Shown here piece by piece: positions 34,681 to 41,844 of a DNA stretch of 41,844 nt (positions within the stretch are counted from its first letter, which is position 1; each line of letters starts with the position of its first letter). Location: the NCBI RefSeq assembly GCF_018260405.1, contig NZ_JAGLBG010000010.1, forward strand, positions 1 to 41,844. Reading direction: 5' to 3'. The translations under genes and the position numbers were made by a program. A model generated the notes under the pieces. The model searched no databases, was not told where the DNA came from, and saw only the letters and a list, made by a program, of their open reading frames with translations. Origin of the DNA: Deinococcus sp. GTDB taxonomy: Bacteria; Deinococcota; Deinococci; Deinococcales; Deinococcaceae.

Positions 34681-35046
34681 TGTAGTTGCCCGCTGGTGTC
34701 TCAGATCTCCTTACGCCCAGAGTGGAATTGAGTATCAGGGTCGGCTGGGTAACGTAAATTTCTGCTCGGCAGCGGAGTAAGGAGTTCCTGGCTCCAGTGA
34801 CATGGCTCTGGGAAAAGCGCCCAAACCCACTCCACTTGCGCCCAGAGCTATTTTTGGCTACTCGCTCTGCTTCGCCGCTTTGCAAGTCCGCTCGGGGCGA
34901 TGAGGCCATCATTACGCGCCAGCTCCTTAGTCCCCGGAAGCGTTCTCCCACCCTTGAAGACCAAAATGAAAGGGTCAGTGCCGATACCAAGATTAATTTT
35001 ACATTAAACCTTCAGGAATAGGCAGCAAAACCGCTCGTATCGCCCG
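34681..35046. other. non-coding stretch between queA and the oligopeptidase gene
   Basis: No credible gene in either strand. On the minus strand GACTTGCAAAGCGGCGAAGCAGAGCG (34863-34889 region) resembles GACTTGCAAAGC...GCAGAGCG of the repeat at 31029, so part of it is probably a decayed small repeat. An inverted pair GTAAGGAG / CTCCTTA (about 34777 and 34923) spans the stretch. The last ~60 bp are AT-rich. Confidence 0.4.
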
Positions 35047-35052
35047 TATACT
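35047..35052 (+). promoter_or_regulatory. -10 box of the M3 oligopeptidase gene, leaderless type
   Basis: TATACT ends 8 nt before the ATG at 35061. No Shine-Dalgarno sequence. Confidence 0.6.
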
Positions 35053-35060
35053 GCCCGGCG

Positions 35061-37118
35061 ATGAGTCAATCTGTTCCCGAAAGCAAAAACCCTCTGCTGA
35101 ATGTCGGTTTCAAGATTCCATTCGATCAGATCAGGCCCGAACACGCCGAGCCTGCCATTACTGCCCTGCTGAGTGTGGCCTGTGAACGCGTGGAGGCGCT
35201 GGCACGGTCGGGTGAGCGCGATTTCAAGAACTTCATGCAGGATCTCGATCTGCTGACCGAGCAACTCGGCACCGTCAGCACCATCATTCATCACCTTGAC
35301 AGCGTGGTGAGCAGCGACGAATGGAAGGCGGCAGTCGAGGCGATCATTCCGCTGACCACCGAGTTCTACACCGAACTGAGCCTGCACCCGGAGCTGTGGC
35401 AGGCGCTGAAATCCTTTGCCGAAACGGACGCGGCCAGAGGGCTTGACCCGGTACGCGCCCGGCACCTGAAGCTGACCATCGACGAGTTTCGCCGGGGCGG
35501 GGCCGACCTGCCAGACGATAAAAAAGCCCGCTTGACGGAAGTCAATACCCAGCTGGCTCAGGCCACCAACCAGTTCAGCAAGAACGTGCTGGATGCTGTG
35601 GCCGCCTACGAACTGTATGTGTCTGCCGAGCGCCTGCAAGGGGTGCCGCAGCGCGTGCAGGACGCGACTCGCCAGCTGGCCCAGGATAGGGGCCAGGAAG
35701 GCCACCGCCTGACGCTGCAACAGCCGGTGCTGACGCCGCTGCTGACCTATGCCGACGACCGCGAACTGCGCCGCGAACTGTGGGAAGCCAGCGGCCAGCT
35801 GGGGCAGCAAGAAGGGCGCGACAACCGCCCGCTGATACGGGAAATTCTGCAACTACGCCGCGAGCAGGCCACGCTGCTGGGCTTCAGGAATTTTGCCGAC
35901 TACGTGCTGGAAGACCGCATGGCAAAAACGGGTGAGGGTGCCCTAAAATTCGAGCGCGACCTCGAAGCCAGAACCCGCCCCGCCTTCGAGCGCGAAAATG
36001 CCGATCTGGAGGCCTACTACCGCAGCAAAGCCGGAGCCGAGGCCCCCGCACTACAGCCGTGGGACGTGGCCTACTGGGCCGAGAAGCAGCGCCAGGAAAA
36101 GTACGATTTCGACGAGGAAGCGCTGCGGCCTTATTTCTCGATGAACAATGTGCTGGAGGGCCTGTTCGAGATTTGCAGGCGCGTGTTCGGCATCACGGTG
36201 CGGGAAGCGCAGGCCCCCGGCTGGCACCCGGAAGTCAGGTATTACGAGATTCACGACGAACAGGGCCAGCACATCGCCAGCTTTTACACCGACTGGTTTC
36301 CACGCGACACCAAGCGCGGCGGCGCGTGGATGAACGCCTTTATCACGGGCGGCCCGAAGGAAAATGATGTAGACCCGCACCTGGGCCTGATGTGCGGCAA
36401 TATGACGCCCCCCATATCAGAAGGGACCAGCGCACAGACCCCCAGCCTGCTCAGTGTGCGCGAGGTTGAAACGGTGTTTCACGAGTTCGGCCACCTGCTG
36501 CACCACGCCATGAGCCGCGTGGCGGTCAAGTCGCTCAGCGGCACCAGCGTGCCCTGGGACTTTGTGGAACTGCCCAGCCAGATCATGGAAAACTGGGGGA
36601 TGGAGCGCGAAGCCCTCGACCTGTTCGCGCGCCACTACCAGACCGGCGAAAAGCTGCCGCAGGAGCTGTTTAGCAAGATGGTCGCCGCCCGCAACTACCG
36701 CGCCGCGAACACCGCCATGCGCCAGTACAGCTTTGGCCTGACCGACCTGACCCTGCATGTAGAGTTCGATCCGAACGGCGCAGCCGACCCGGTAGACGTG
36801 GCCCGCCAGACCATGCAGCAGTTCTACCCGGTGGCGCTGCCTGCCAACTACGCGCAGATCGCCAGTTTCAGCCACCTGTTCAGCAGTCCAGTGGGCTACG
36901 GCGCGGGCTATTACAGCTACAAGTGGGCCGAAGTGCTCGACGCCGACGCCTTTTCCCGCTTTGCCACGGAGGGAATTTTCAACCGCGAAACGGGCCGCGA
37001 CTACGTCGACAAAATCCTGAGCCGGGGTAACAGTGACGACCCCGCGCAGCTTTACCGCGACTTCATGGGGCGTGACCCGGATGCGGATGCGCTTTTGCGG
37101 CGGAGTGGGCTGCTTTAA
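35061..37118 (+). CDS. M3-family oligopeptidase (oligopeptidase A/Dcp-like)
   Basis: A cytoplasmic zinc metallopeptidase of 685 residues that degrades short peptides. The zinc motif is HEFGH (H474, E475, H478) in ETVFHEFGHLLHHAMS, with the third ligand Glu expected in SQIMENWGMERE. The C-terminus YGAGYYSYKWAEVLDADAF and GRDYVDKILSRGNSDDPAQL, YRDFMGRDPDADALLRRSGL is diagnostic of the M3A group (PrlC/OpdA, Dcp) rather than PepF. The N-terminus also fits (PFDQIRPEHAEPAITALL). No signal peptide. It stands alone; the pieces after the stop (37119-37198) hold nothing recognisable. Confidence 0.93.
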   Translation: MSQSVPESKNPLLNVGFKIPFDQIRPEHAEPAITALLSVACERVEALARSGERDFKNFMQDLDLLTEQLGTVSTIIHHLDSVVSSDEWKAAVEAIIPLTTEFYTELSLHPELWQALKSFAETDAARGLDPVRARHLKLTIDEFRRGGADLPDDKKARLTEVNTQLAQATNQFSKNVLDAVAAYELYVSAERLQGVPQRVQDATRQLAQDRGQEGHRLTLQQPVLTPLLTYADDRELRRELWEASGQLGQQEGRDNRPLIREILQLRREQATLLGFRNFADYVLEDRMAKTGEGALKFERDLEARTRPAFERENADLEAYYRSKAGAEAPALQPWDVAYWAEKQRQEKYDFDEEALRPYFSMNNVLEGLFEICRRVFGITVREAQAPGWHPEVRYYEIHDEQGQHIASFYTDWFPRDTKRGGAWMNAFITGGPKENDVDPHLGLMCGNMTPPISEGTSAQTPSLLSVREVETVFHEFGHLLHHAMSRVAVKSLSGTSVPWDFVELPSQIMENWGMEREALDLFARHYQTGEKLPQELFSKMVAARNYRAANTAMRQYSFGLTDLTLHVEFDPNGAADPVDVARQTMQQFYPVALPANYAQIASFSHLFSSPVGYGAGYYSYKWAEVLDADAFSRFATEGIFNRETGRDYVDKILSRGNSDDPAQLYRDFMGRDPDADALLRRSGLL

Positions 37119-37198
37119 GGGCTTGTGGCCTGTGGCGTGTAGCTTGTAGAAAAGGCGAAAAAGAGGGGCTGCGGCGGGGGCTACGGCGTCTCTGCTTT

Positions 37199-38896
37199 TT
37201 AGGGCTTCACTGAAAAGCTGCCGAGCAGTTTGCCGTCGCTGAGGCGGTAAATGTACGCTGTGAGCTTGCTCAGGTCAGGGTCGCGTTTGGGGTTGTAGTG
37301 GTAGGTGAGCAGGGCAGCCCGCGTGTTGTCGGGTGTCAGATGGGCGCGGAAGGTGTACTCGCCGCGCTTTTCCCACTGCGGGTCGTGGATGCTGGCGAGG
37401 CGCTTGCCCGTCTGCGTGTCCCAGACTTGCAGCGTGTTGCCCAGGATGTAAAGCCTGCTCCCGTCCTGGCTGACGTGCTGGACAGTACTAAAAGATTTTC
37501 CTTCCAGCGTAAGCAGCCGCTGACCGTCCCGGCTCATGATGTCGCCCAGGCAATTCCACTTCAGGCCGACCATTGCTGGGCAGACGGCAAAGCGTTCGCT
37601 GGGCAGTTCCTCACCCAGATAAATCGTGTCCTGGGCGGCGTAGGTATCAAACATGCTGCGGTGTCCCTCGGCTTCCTGGGCGCTGTGCGGGACGTGATAA
37701 CTCAGGGGCGTCTGCTGCCCGGTGTTCAGGTCATAGCGGATAAACGGAAAGTCAGGCCTGTAGCTTTTGCTCGGTTTGTCCCAGTCGGCGGCCTGAAGAT
37801 AGGCAAATTGCCCGCTGCGGGCGACGGTCATCACGGACCGATCCGGCAATCTGGCCCACTCGCTTTTCAGATCAGGCGCAAAGCAGCGCAGCAGATGATT
37901 TTGCCCCTGGTTGTCGGTGTCAGCCACACAGGGGCCGCGCAGAGTTCCCCAGAGAGTGTAGGGTGCTTTACGCGAAAACTCTGGAAATTCATCTAAAAAT
38001 AATAAGCCCCGGTGTGATAAAGAAACCTCGCCGGGCTTAGGAATACTGCCGCCACCAATTAAACCCGCGTCCGAAACTGTGTGGTGAGGCGCACGAAACG
38101 GCGCATGACGGCTGAAGCTGCCGCGACTGGTCAGCAATCCCGCCGCCGAATGAATCCGGGTGACTTCGAGCGCCTCCGTGCGGGTCAGCGGCGGTAACAG
38201 CCCCGGCGCTCGCCGCGCCAGCATAGTCTTGCCACTGCCCGGAGAACCTACCATAAGCAGGTTGTGCCCGCCCGCCAGGGCCACTTCCAGCGCCCGCCGC
38301 GCCGCCGCTTGCCCTTTCAGGTCGCTCAGGTCAGGAAAAAAGGCGGAATCGTCCGCAGGCGCCTCGGGCCGGGTAACAGGCAAACGCGCCGCGCCGCTCA
38401 GGTGGGCCACCGCCCCGCGCAGGTTCGCCGCGCCGTAGACGCTTACGCCCTCGATCAGTGCCGCCTCCTGCGCGTTGCCCTCGGGAAGCAGGGCCTCGAA
38501 GTCATGGGCCGCCGCCAGCAAAGACAGGTTAATGGCCCCGGCAATAGGCCGCAAACTGCCGTCCAGCGCCAGTTCCCCCGCCATGATGGTTTCCTCGAGC
38601 GCCTCACGCGGCAGCACCTCCTGCGCGGCCAACACGCCCAGCGCAATCGGCAGGTCGTACAGTGGGCCTTCCTTGCGCAGGTCGGCAGGCGCTAGGTTGA
38701 CCGTGATCCGCGCCGCCGGAAAGGGCAGCCCCGCGTTGCGAATGGCCGCCCGCACCCGTTCCCGCGCCTCGCTGACCGCCTGATCGGGCAAGCCGACTAC
38801 CGTAAATGCGGGCAAACCGGGACTCACGTCCACCTCGACCTCGACCAGCACGGCGTCCACGCCGATCAGGGCCACGCTGCGGGCGCGGGCCAGCAT
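37199..38896 (-). CDS. chimera: ComM/YifB N-terminal two-thirds fused to a beta-propeller-like C-terminal part
   Basis: 565 residues in one frame. Residues 1-311 are ComM (Mg-chelatase-like AAA+ helicase of DNA branch migration in natural transformation): VALIGVDAVLVEVEVDV, VVGLPDQAVSEARERV, ITVNLAPADLRKEG, YDLPIALGVLAAQ, GELALDGSLRPI, Walker A GSPGSGKTM (217-225), Walker B LLFLDEFPEFSRKA. After this, where ComM should continue with the ...LRQPLEDG segment, sensors and C-terminal domain (~190 residues), the protein switches to a 254-residue sequence with propeller-like strands (SVMTVARSGQFAYLQ, TLQVWDTQTGKRLASI, YIYRLSDGKLLGSF). ComM is therefore probably non-functional. GAGG lies 8 nt before the ATG. 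A misassembly is an alternative. Confidence 0.8.
   Translation of the reverse strand: MLARARSVALIGVDAVLVEVEVDVSPGLPAFTVVGLPDQAVSEARERVRAAIRNAGLPFPAARITVNLAPADLRKEGPLYDLPIALGVLAAQEVLPREALEETIMAGELALDGSLRPIAGAINLSLLAAAHDFEALLPEGNAQEAALIEGVSVYGAANLRGAVAHLSGAARLPVTRPEAPADDSAFFPDLSDLKGQAAARRALEVALAGGHNLLMVGSPGSGKTMLARRAPGLLPPLTRTEALEVTRIHSAAGLLTSRGSFSRHAPFRAPHHTVSDAGLIGGGSIPKPGEVSLSHRGLLFLDEFPEFSRKAPYTLWGTLRGPCVADTDNQGQNHLLRCFAPDLKSEWARLPDRSVMTVARSGQFAYLQAADWDKPSKSYRPDFPFIRYDLNTGQQTPLSYHVPHSAQEAEGHRSMFDTYAAQDTIYLGEELPSERFAVCPAMVGLKWNCLGDIMSRDGQRLLTLEGKSFSTVQHVSQDGSRLYILGNTLQVWDTQTGKRLASIHDPQWEKRGEYTFRAHLTPDNTRAALLTYHYNPKRDPDLSKLTAYIYRLSDGKLLGSFSVKP
37961..37970 (-). other. fusion junction in the comM chimera
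   Basis: ComM similarity ends at FSRKA (codon 311, 37964-37966) and the unrelated sequence begins with PYTLWG. The frame is kept across the joint. No repeat or insertion sequence end is visible at the joint. Confidence 0.7.
37964..38065 (-). other. AT-rich codon patch at the end of the comM part
   Basis: 34 codons (residues 278-311) use TTA five times plus ATT, TTT, GAA, AGT and TCA, although the amino-acid sequence is good ComM. The preceding 830 bp of the gene use the normal GC-ending codons. This suggests a mosaic origin of this stretch. Confidence 0.6.
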
Positions 38897-38971
38897 CAGC
38901 AGGGCCTCATGAAGAAAAGAAAACTCACGCCCTACACTGTAAACGGGCGTGATGCACAGCGGTCTTACGGC

Positions 38972-39946
<975 letters not shown>

Positions 39947-39953
39947 GCCCTCC

Positions 39954-39959
39954 AGCATA
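39954..39959 (-). promoter_or_regulatory. -10 box of the binding-protein gene, leaderless type
   Basis: TATGCT on the minus strand, 7 nt before the ATG. A TTGACC at 39980-39985 is a possible -35 with a long (20-nt) spacer. Confidence 0.55.
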
Positions 39960-39969
39960 GCAAAGAAGA

Positions 39970-39984
39970 TGACCAATTTGGTCA
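39970..39984. promoter_or_regulatory. candidate operator: 15-bp palindrome at the binding-protein promoter
   Basis: TGACCAATTTGGTCA is a perfect 7-1-7 palindrome located 11-25 bp upstream of the -10 box, overlapping the possible -35 element. Its position suits a repressor; the regulator is unknown. Confidence 0.5.
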
Positions 39985-40076
39985 ACTATTATCTGGCGTT
40001 CTTCAACCTGTTCTCCCTAAATCTGCTCCCGCTACCCCGGCACAGACAGCGCCCCGGCGCACGCGGCCCGGCTTCC

Positions 40077-40082
40077 TATACT
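40077..40082 (+). promoter_or_regulatory. -10 box of proC, leaderless type
   Basis: TATACT ends 7 nt before the ATG at 40090. Confidence 0.6.
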
Positions 40083-40089
40083 GGCAGGC

Positions 40090-40884
40090 ATGGAACTTGC
40101 CATTGTCGGCGTCGGAAAACTGGGCCTTGCTCTGCTGGAGGGCGTGACCTCAAAGGGGATGCTGCCCGCCTCCGAAATCGGTCTGATCGACGCGCATACC
40201 GAGCGGGTCAACGGCATCGCTGAGCGACTGGGCGCAAGGGTCATCCGTGAAAGCGACCTGCCGCACGCCCGGCGCGTGCTGGTCAGCCTGCAACCGCGTG
40301 TGTTTCCCGAGGTCACGCACTGGCTGGCGCAGGAGAACACCGGATACATCAGCACCATGGCTGGAGTCAGCGTTAGTACCCTGGTGCGGCGGCTGGGCAC
40401 GCAGCGAGTCGTGCGGGTCATGCCCAATCTGGCCGCCACCATCGGCCACTCGCAGACCGCCATCGCCGGGCCGAAGGAGGCGCAGGACGCAGGCGACCTT
40501 GACTTTGCCCACCAGTTGTTCGGGGCTGTCGGGGACGTATACGACCTGCCCGAGCACCTGTTCAACGCCTTTACGGGCATGAGTGCTTCCGGCCCCGGCT
40601 ACCTGGCGCTGGTAGCCGAGGCCCTCTCCGACGGGGCGGTGCGAATGGGCATTCCCCGCCCGCTGGCTCACGAACTGGCGGCCAAACTGCTGGTCGCCAG
40701 CGGGGAACTGCTTCAGCGCCGCGCTCACCCCGCTATGCTCAAGGATGAGGTGGCGAGCGCAGGCGGCACGACTATTTCCGGCTTGCAGGCCCTGGAAGAA
40801 GGGGGGGTGCGCGGGGCCATCATTCAGGCAGTGGTAGCGGCGACCCGGCGCGGCAACGAACTGGGCAAGGATCAGGAAGAATAG
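40090..40884 (+). CDS. proC: ProC, pyrroline-5-carboxylate reductase
   Basis: Last step of proline synthesis: reduction of pyrroline-5-carboxylate with NAD(P)H. It has 264 residues, normal size. N-terminal Rossmann motif LAIVGVGKLGLALLEG; TMAGVSVSTLVRRLG and VVRVMPNLAATIGHS; and the C-terminal family signature around MLKDEVASAGGTTISGLQALEEGGVRGA, which holds the substrate-binding residues. SASGPGYLALVAEALSDGAVRMGI is also as expected. Leaderless-type promoter. An intrinsic terminator lies at 41047, about 160 bp after the stop, with no gene between. Confidence 0.95.
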   Translation: MELAIVGVGKLGLALLEGVTSKGMLPASEIGLIDAHTERVNGIAERLGARVIRESDLPHARRVLVSLQPRVFPEVTHWLAQENTGYISTMAGVSVSTLVRRLGTQRVVRVMPNLAATIGHSQTAIAGPKEAQDAGDLDFAHQLFGAVGDVYDLPEHLFNAFTGMSASGPGYLALVAEALSDGAVRMGIPRPLAHELAAKLLVASGELLQRRAHPAMLKDEVASAGGTTISGLQALEEGGVRGAIIQAVVAATRRGNELGKDQEE

Positions 40885-41046
40885 AGATCGCTGCAAAAGC
40901 CGGGGCGGGTCTAAAGGCAAAAACCGCCTGGGCGTAGAGCCTATCCAGAAAGTTATGACGAAGAAAAAGCCGTGCTCGACGTTACCCTGACCAAACCAGA
41001 AGCGGCGGCACTCAGCACCGGCTCAATTCGTTGCGGTAAGCCAGAA

Positions 41047-41080
41047 AGCCGCCCCAGACATGCAGGCGGCTCTTTTTATT
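41047..41080 (+). terminator. bidirectional intrinsic terminator between proC and thrS
   Basis: AGCCGCC pairs with GGCGGCT (11-nt loop) and is followed by CTTTTTATT on the plus strand. On the minus strand it is followed by TTTCT, so it can also serve thrS, whose stop is only about 17 bp away. Confidence 0.8.
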
Positions 41081-41096
41081 CGTCCCGGCTTGAGGC

Positions 41097-41844
41097 TTAC
41101 GCCCGCGTATCCCGCCGCTTGATCAGCTCGGCTTTCAGCTCGTCGAACTTCACGCCCTTGCGCTCCTGGGTGCCTTCGGGCGTGCGTTCGCGCAGGCTGA
41201 CTTCGCGGGCTTCTTGTTCCTTGTCGCCCACGATCAGCATGAAGGGAATGCGGCTCAGTTCGGCCTCGCGCACCTTGGCCTGCATCCGGTTGCTGGAATC
41301 GTCCACTTCTACGCGCAGGCCCGCCGCGTGCAGCTCGTTTCGCAGTTCCCAGGCGTAGTCGTTGTGGCGGTCGGCAATCGGAATAATGGCGACCTGGCGC
41401 GGGGCCAGCCACAGCGGGAAGTTCCCGGCAGTCTGTTCGATCAAGAAGGCGGTCATGCGCTCCATCGTCGAGAGCAGGCCACGGTGAATCATTACGGGAC
41501 GCTGGCGGCTGCCGTCCTCGGCCACATATTCCAGCTCAAACTTCTGGGGCAGCAGAAAGTCCAGCTGCACGGTGCTCAGGGTTTCATCCTTGCCCAGCGC
41601 CGAGCGCACCTGAATGTCTACTTTGGGGCCGTAGAACGCCGCGTCACCGGGCGACTCATAGAATTCCAGGCCCATCTTACCCAGGCCCTCGCGCAGTTGA
41701 GCCTCGGCGCTATTCCACATTTCGTCGTCCTGAAAGTATTTTTCGGTGTCATTAGGGTCACGCAGCGACAGGCGGTAGCTGAAGCCCGTGAAGCCCAGCA
41801 CGTTGTAGCAGTCCTGAATCAGTTCAATGGCGGCCCTCAGTTCA
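41097..41844 (-). CDS. thrS: ThrS, threonyl-tRNA synthetase, C-terminal part (5' end beyond window)
   Basis: The frame is open to the right edge; only the last 248 residues are present. It covers the end of the class II catalytic core (FYGPKVDIQVRSALGKDET, STVQLDFLLPQKFELEYV, motif 3 with the His-Arg of RPVMIHRGLLSTMERMTAFLIEQ) and the anticodon-binding domain (WLAPRQVAIIPIADRHNDYAWELRNEL, GLRVEVDDSSNRMQAKVREAELSRIPFMLIVGDKEQ). It charges tRNA-Thr. The usual motif 3 sequence is IHRAIxGSxER; here it reads IHRGLLSTMER, a modest variant. The Met at 41801 is internal, not a start. Confidence 0.95.
   Translation of the reverse strand, partial: ELRAAIELIQDCYNVLGFTGFSYRLSLRDPNDTEKYFQDDEMWNSAEAQLREGLGKMGLEFYESPGDAAFYGPKVDIQVRSALGKDETLSTVQLDFLLPQKFELEYVAEDGSRQRPVMIHRGLLSTMERMTAFLIEQTAGNFPLWLAPRQVAIIPIADRHNDYAWELRNELHAAGLRVEVDDSSNRMQAKVREAELSRIPFMLIVGDKEQEAREVSLRERTPEGTQERKGVKFDELKAELIKRRDTRA

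Overview
The window is a GC-rich bacterial chromosome segment that reads as a Deinococcus species (inference). The evidence is a 971-residue TopA with a Lys/Ala/Pro-rich tail, a RecG with an extra N-terminal domain, DusA, an HD-domain tRNA nucleotidyltransferase, envelope genes of the LptD/SpoIID type, several families of short non-coding repeats, and many genes whose ATG or GTG lies only 6-10 nt after a TANNNT -10 box, as expected for the leaderless mRNAs common in this genus. No tRNA, rRNA or CRISPR array was found.

Layout. 1-843: right-hand part of an IS66-family insertion sequence, cut by the window edge. 926-4363 (-): mfd followed by a small CxxHG/CC protein. 4364-5009: non-coding, with a decayed repeat and a compact MITE that has terminal inverted repeats and target duplications. 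5010-5906: secreted DUF4384 protein. 6323-8837 (-): an RsmC-type methyltransferase and an FAD oxidoreductase. 9271-14737 (+): envelope operon of a SpoIID/LytB-domain protein, an LptD-like outer-membrane protein and a propeller-like lipoprotein. 14834-17176 (+): recG. 17522-18655 (-): mnmA. 18813-19949 (+): lysA. 19954-20991 (-): DUF1517 membrane protein. 21081-21446 (+): a small orphan gene. 21488-26825 (-): topA followed by several small uncharacterised genes and a LeuD-type dehydratase subunit. 26954-27952 (-): dusA. 28145-29397 (+): pgeF-type gene plus a YqeG-like HAD phosphatase. 29558-32495 (-): GH13 amylase and CCA/poly(A) nucleotidyltransferase. 32909-34544 (+): NYN nuclease and queA. 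35061-37118 (+): M3 oligopeptidase. 37199-39946 (-): a ComM gene whose 3' half is replaced by a beta-propeller coding sequence, preceded by an orphan SsuA-like binding protein. 40090-40884 (+): proC. 41097-41844 (-): C-terminal part of thrS.

Most genes are housekeeping: DNA repair and topology (mfd, recG, topA), tRNA maturation and charging (mnmA, dusA, queA, cca-type, thrS), amino-acid synthesis (lysA, leuD-type, proC) and the cell envelope.

The unusual content is in the junctions. Five copies of a ~138-bp TA-flanked MITE lie between genes, three of them using the TA of a stop codon. One copy carries a second repeat type inserted inside it. A third MITE type has 18-bp inverted repeats and 9-bp direct repeats. 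The comM chimera is the most striking coding anomaly. I found no clear new defence or metabolic system.
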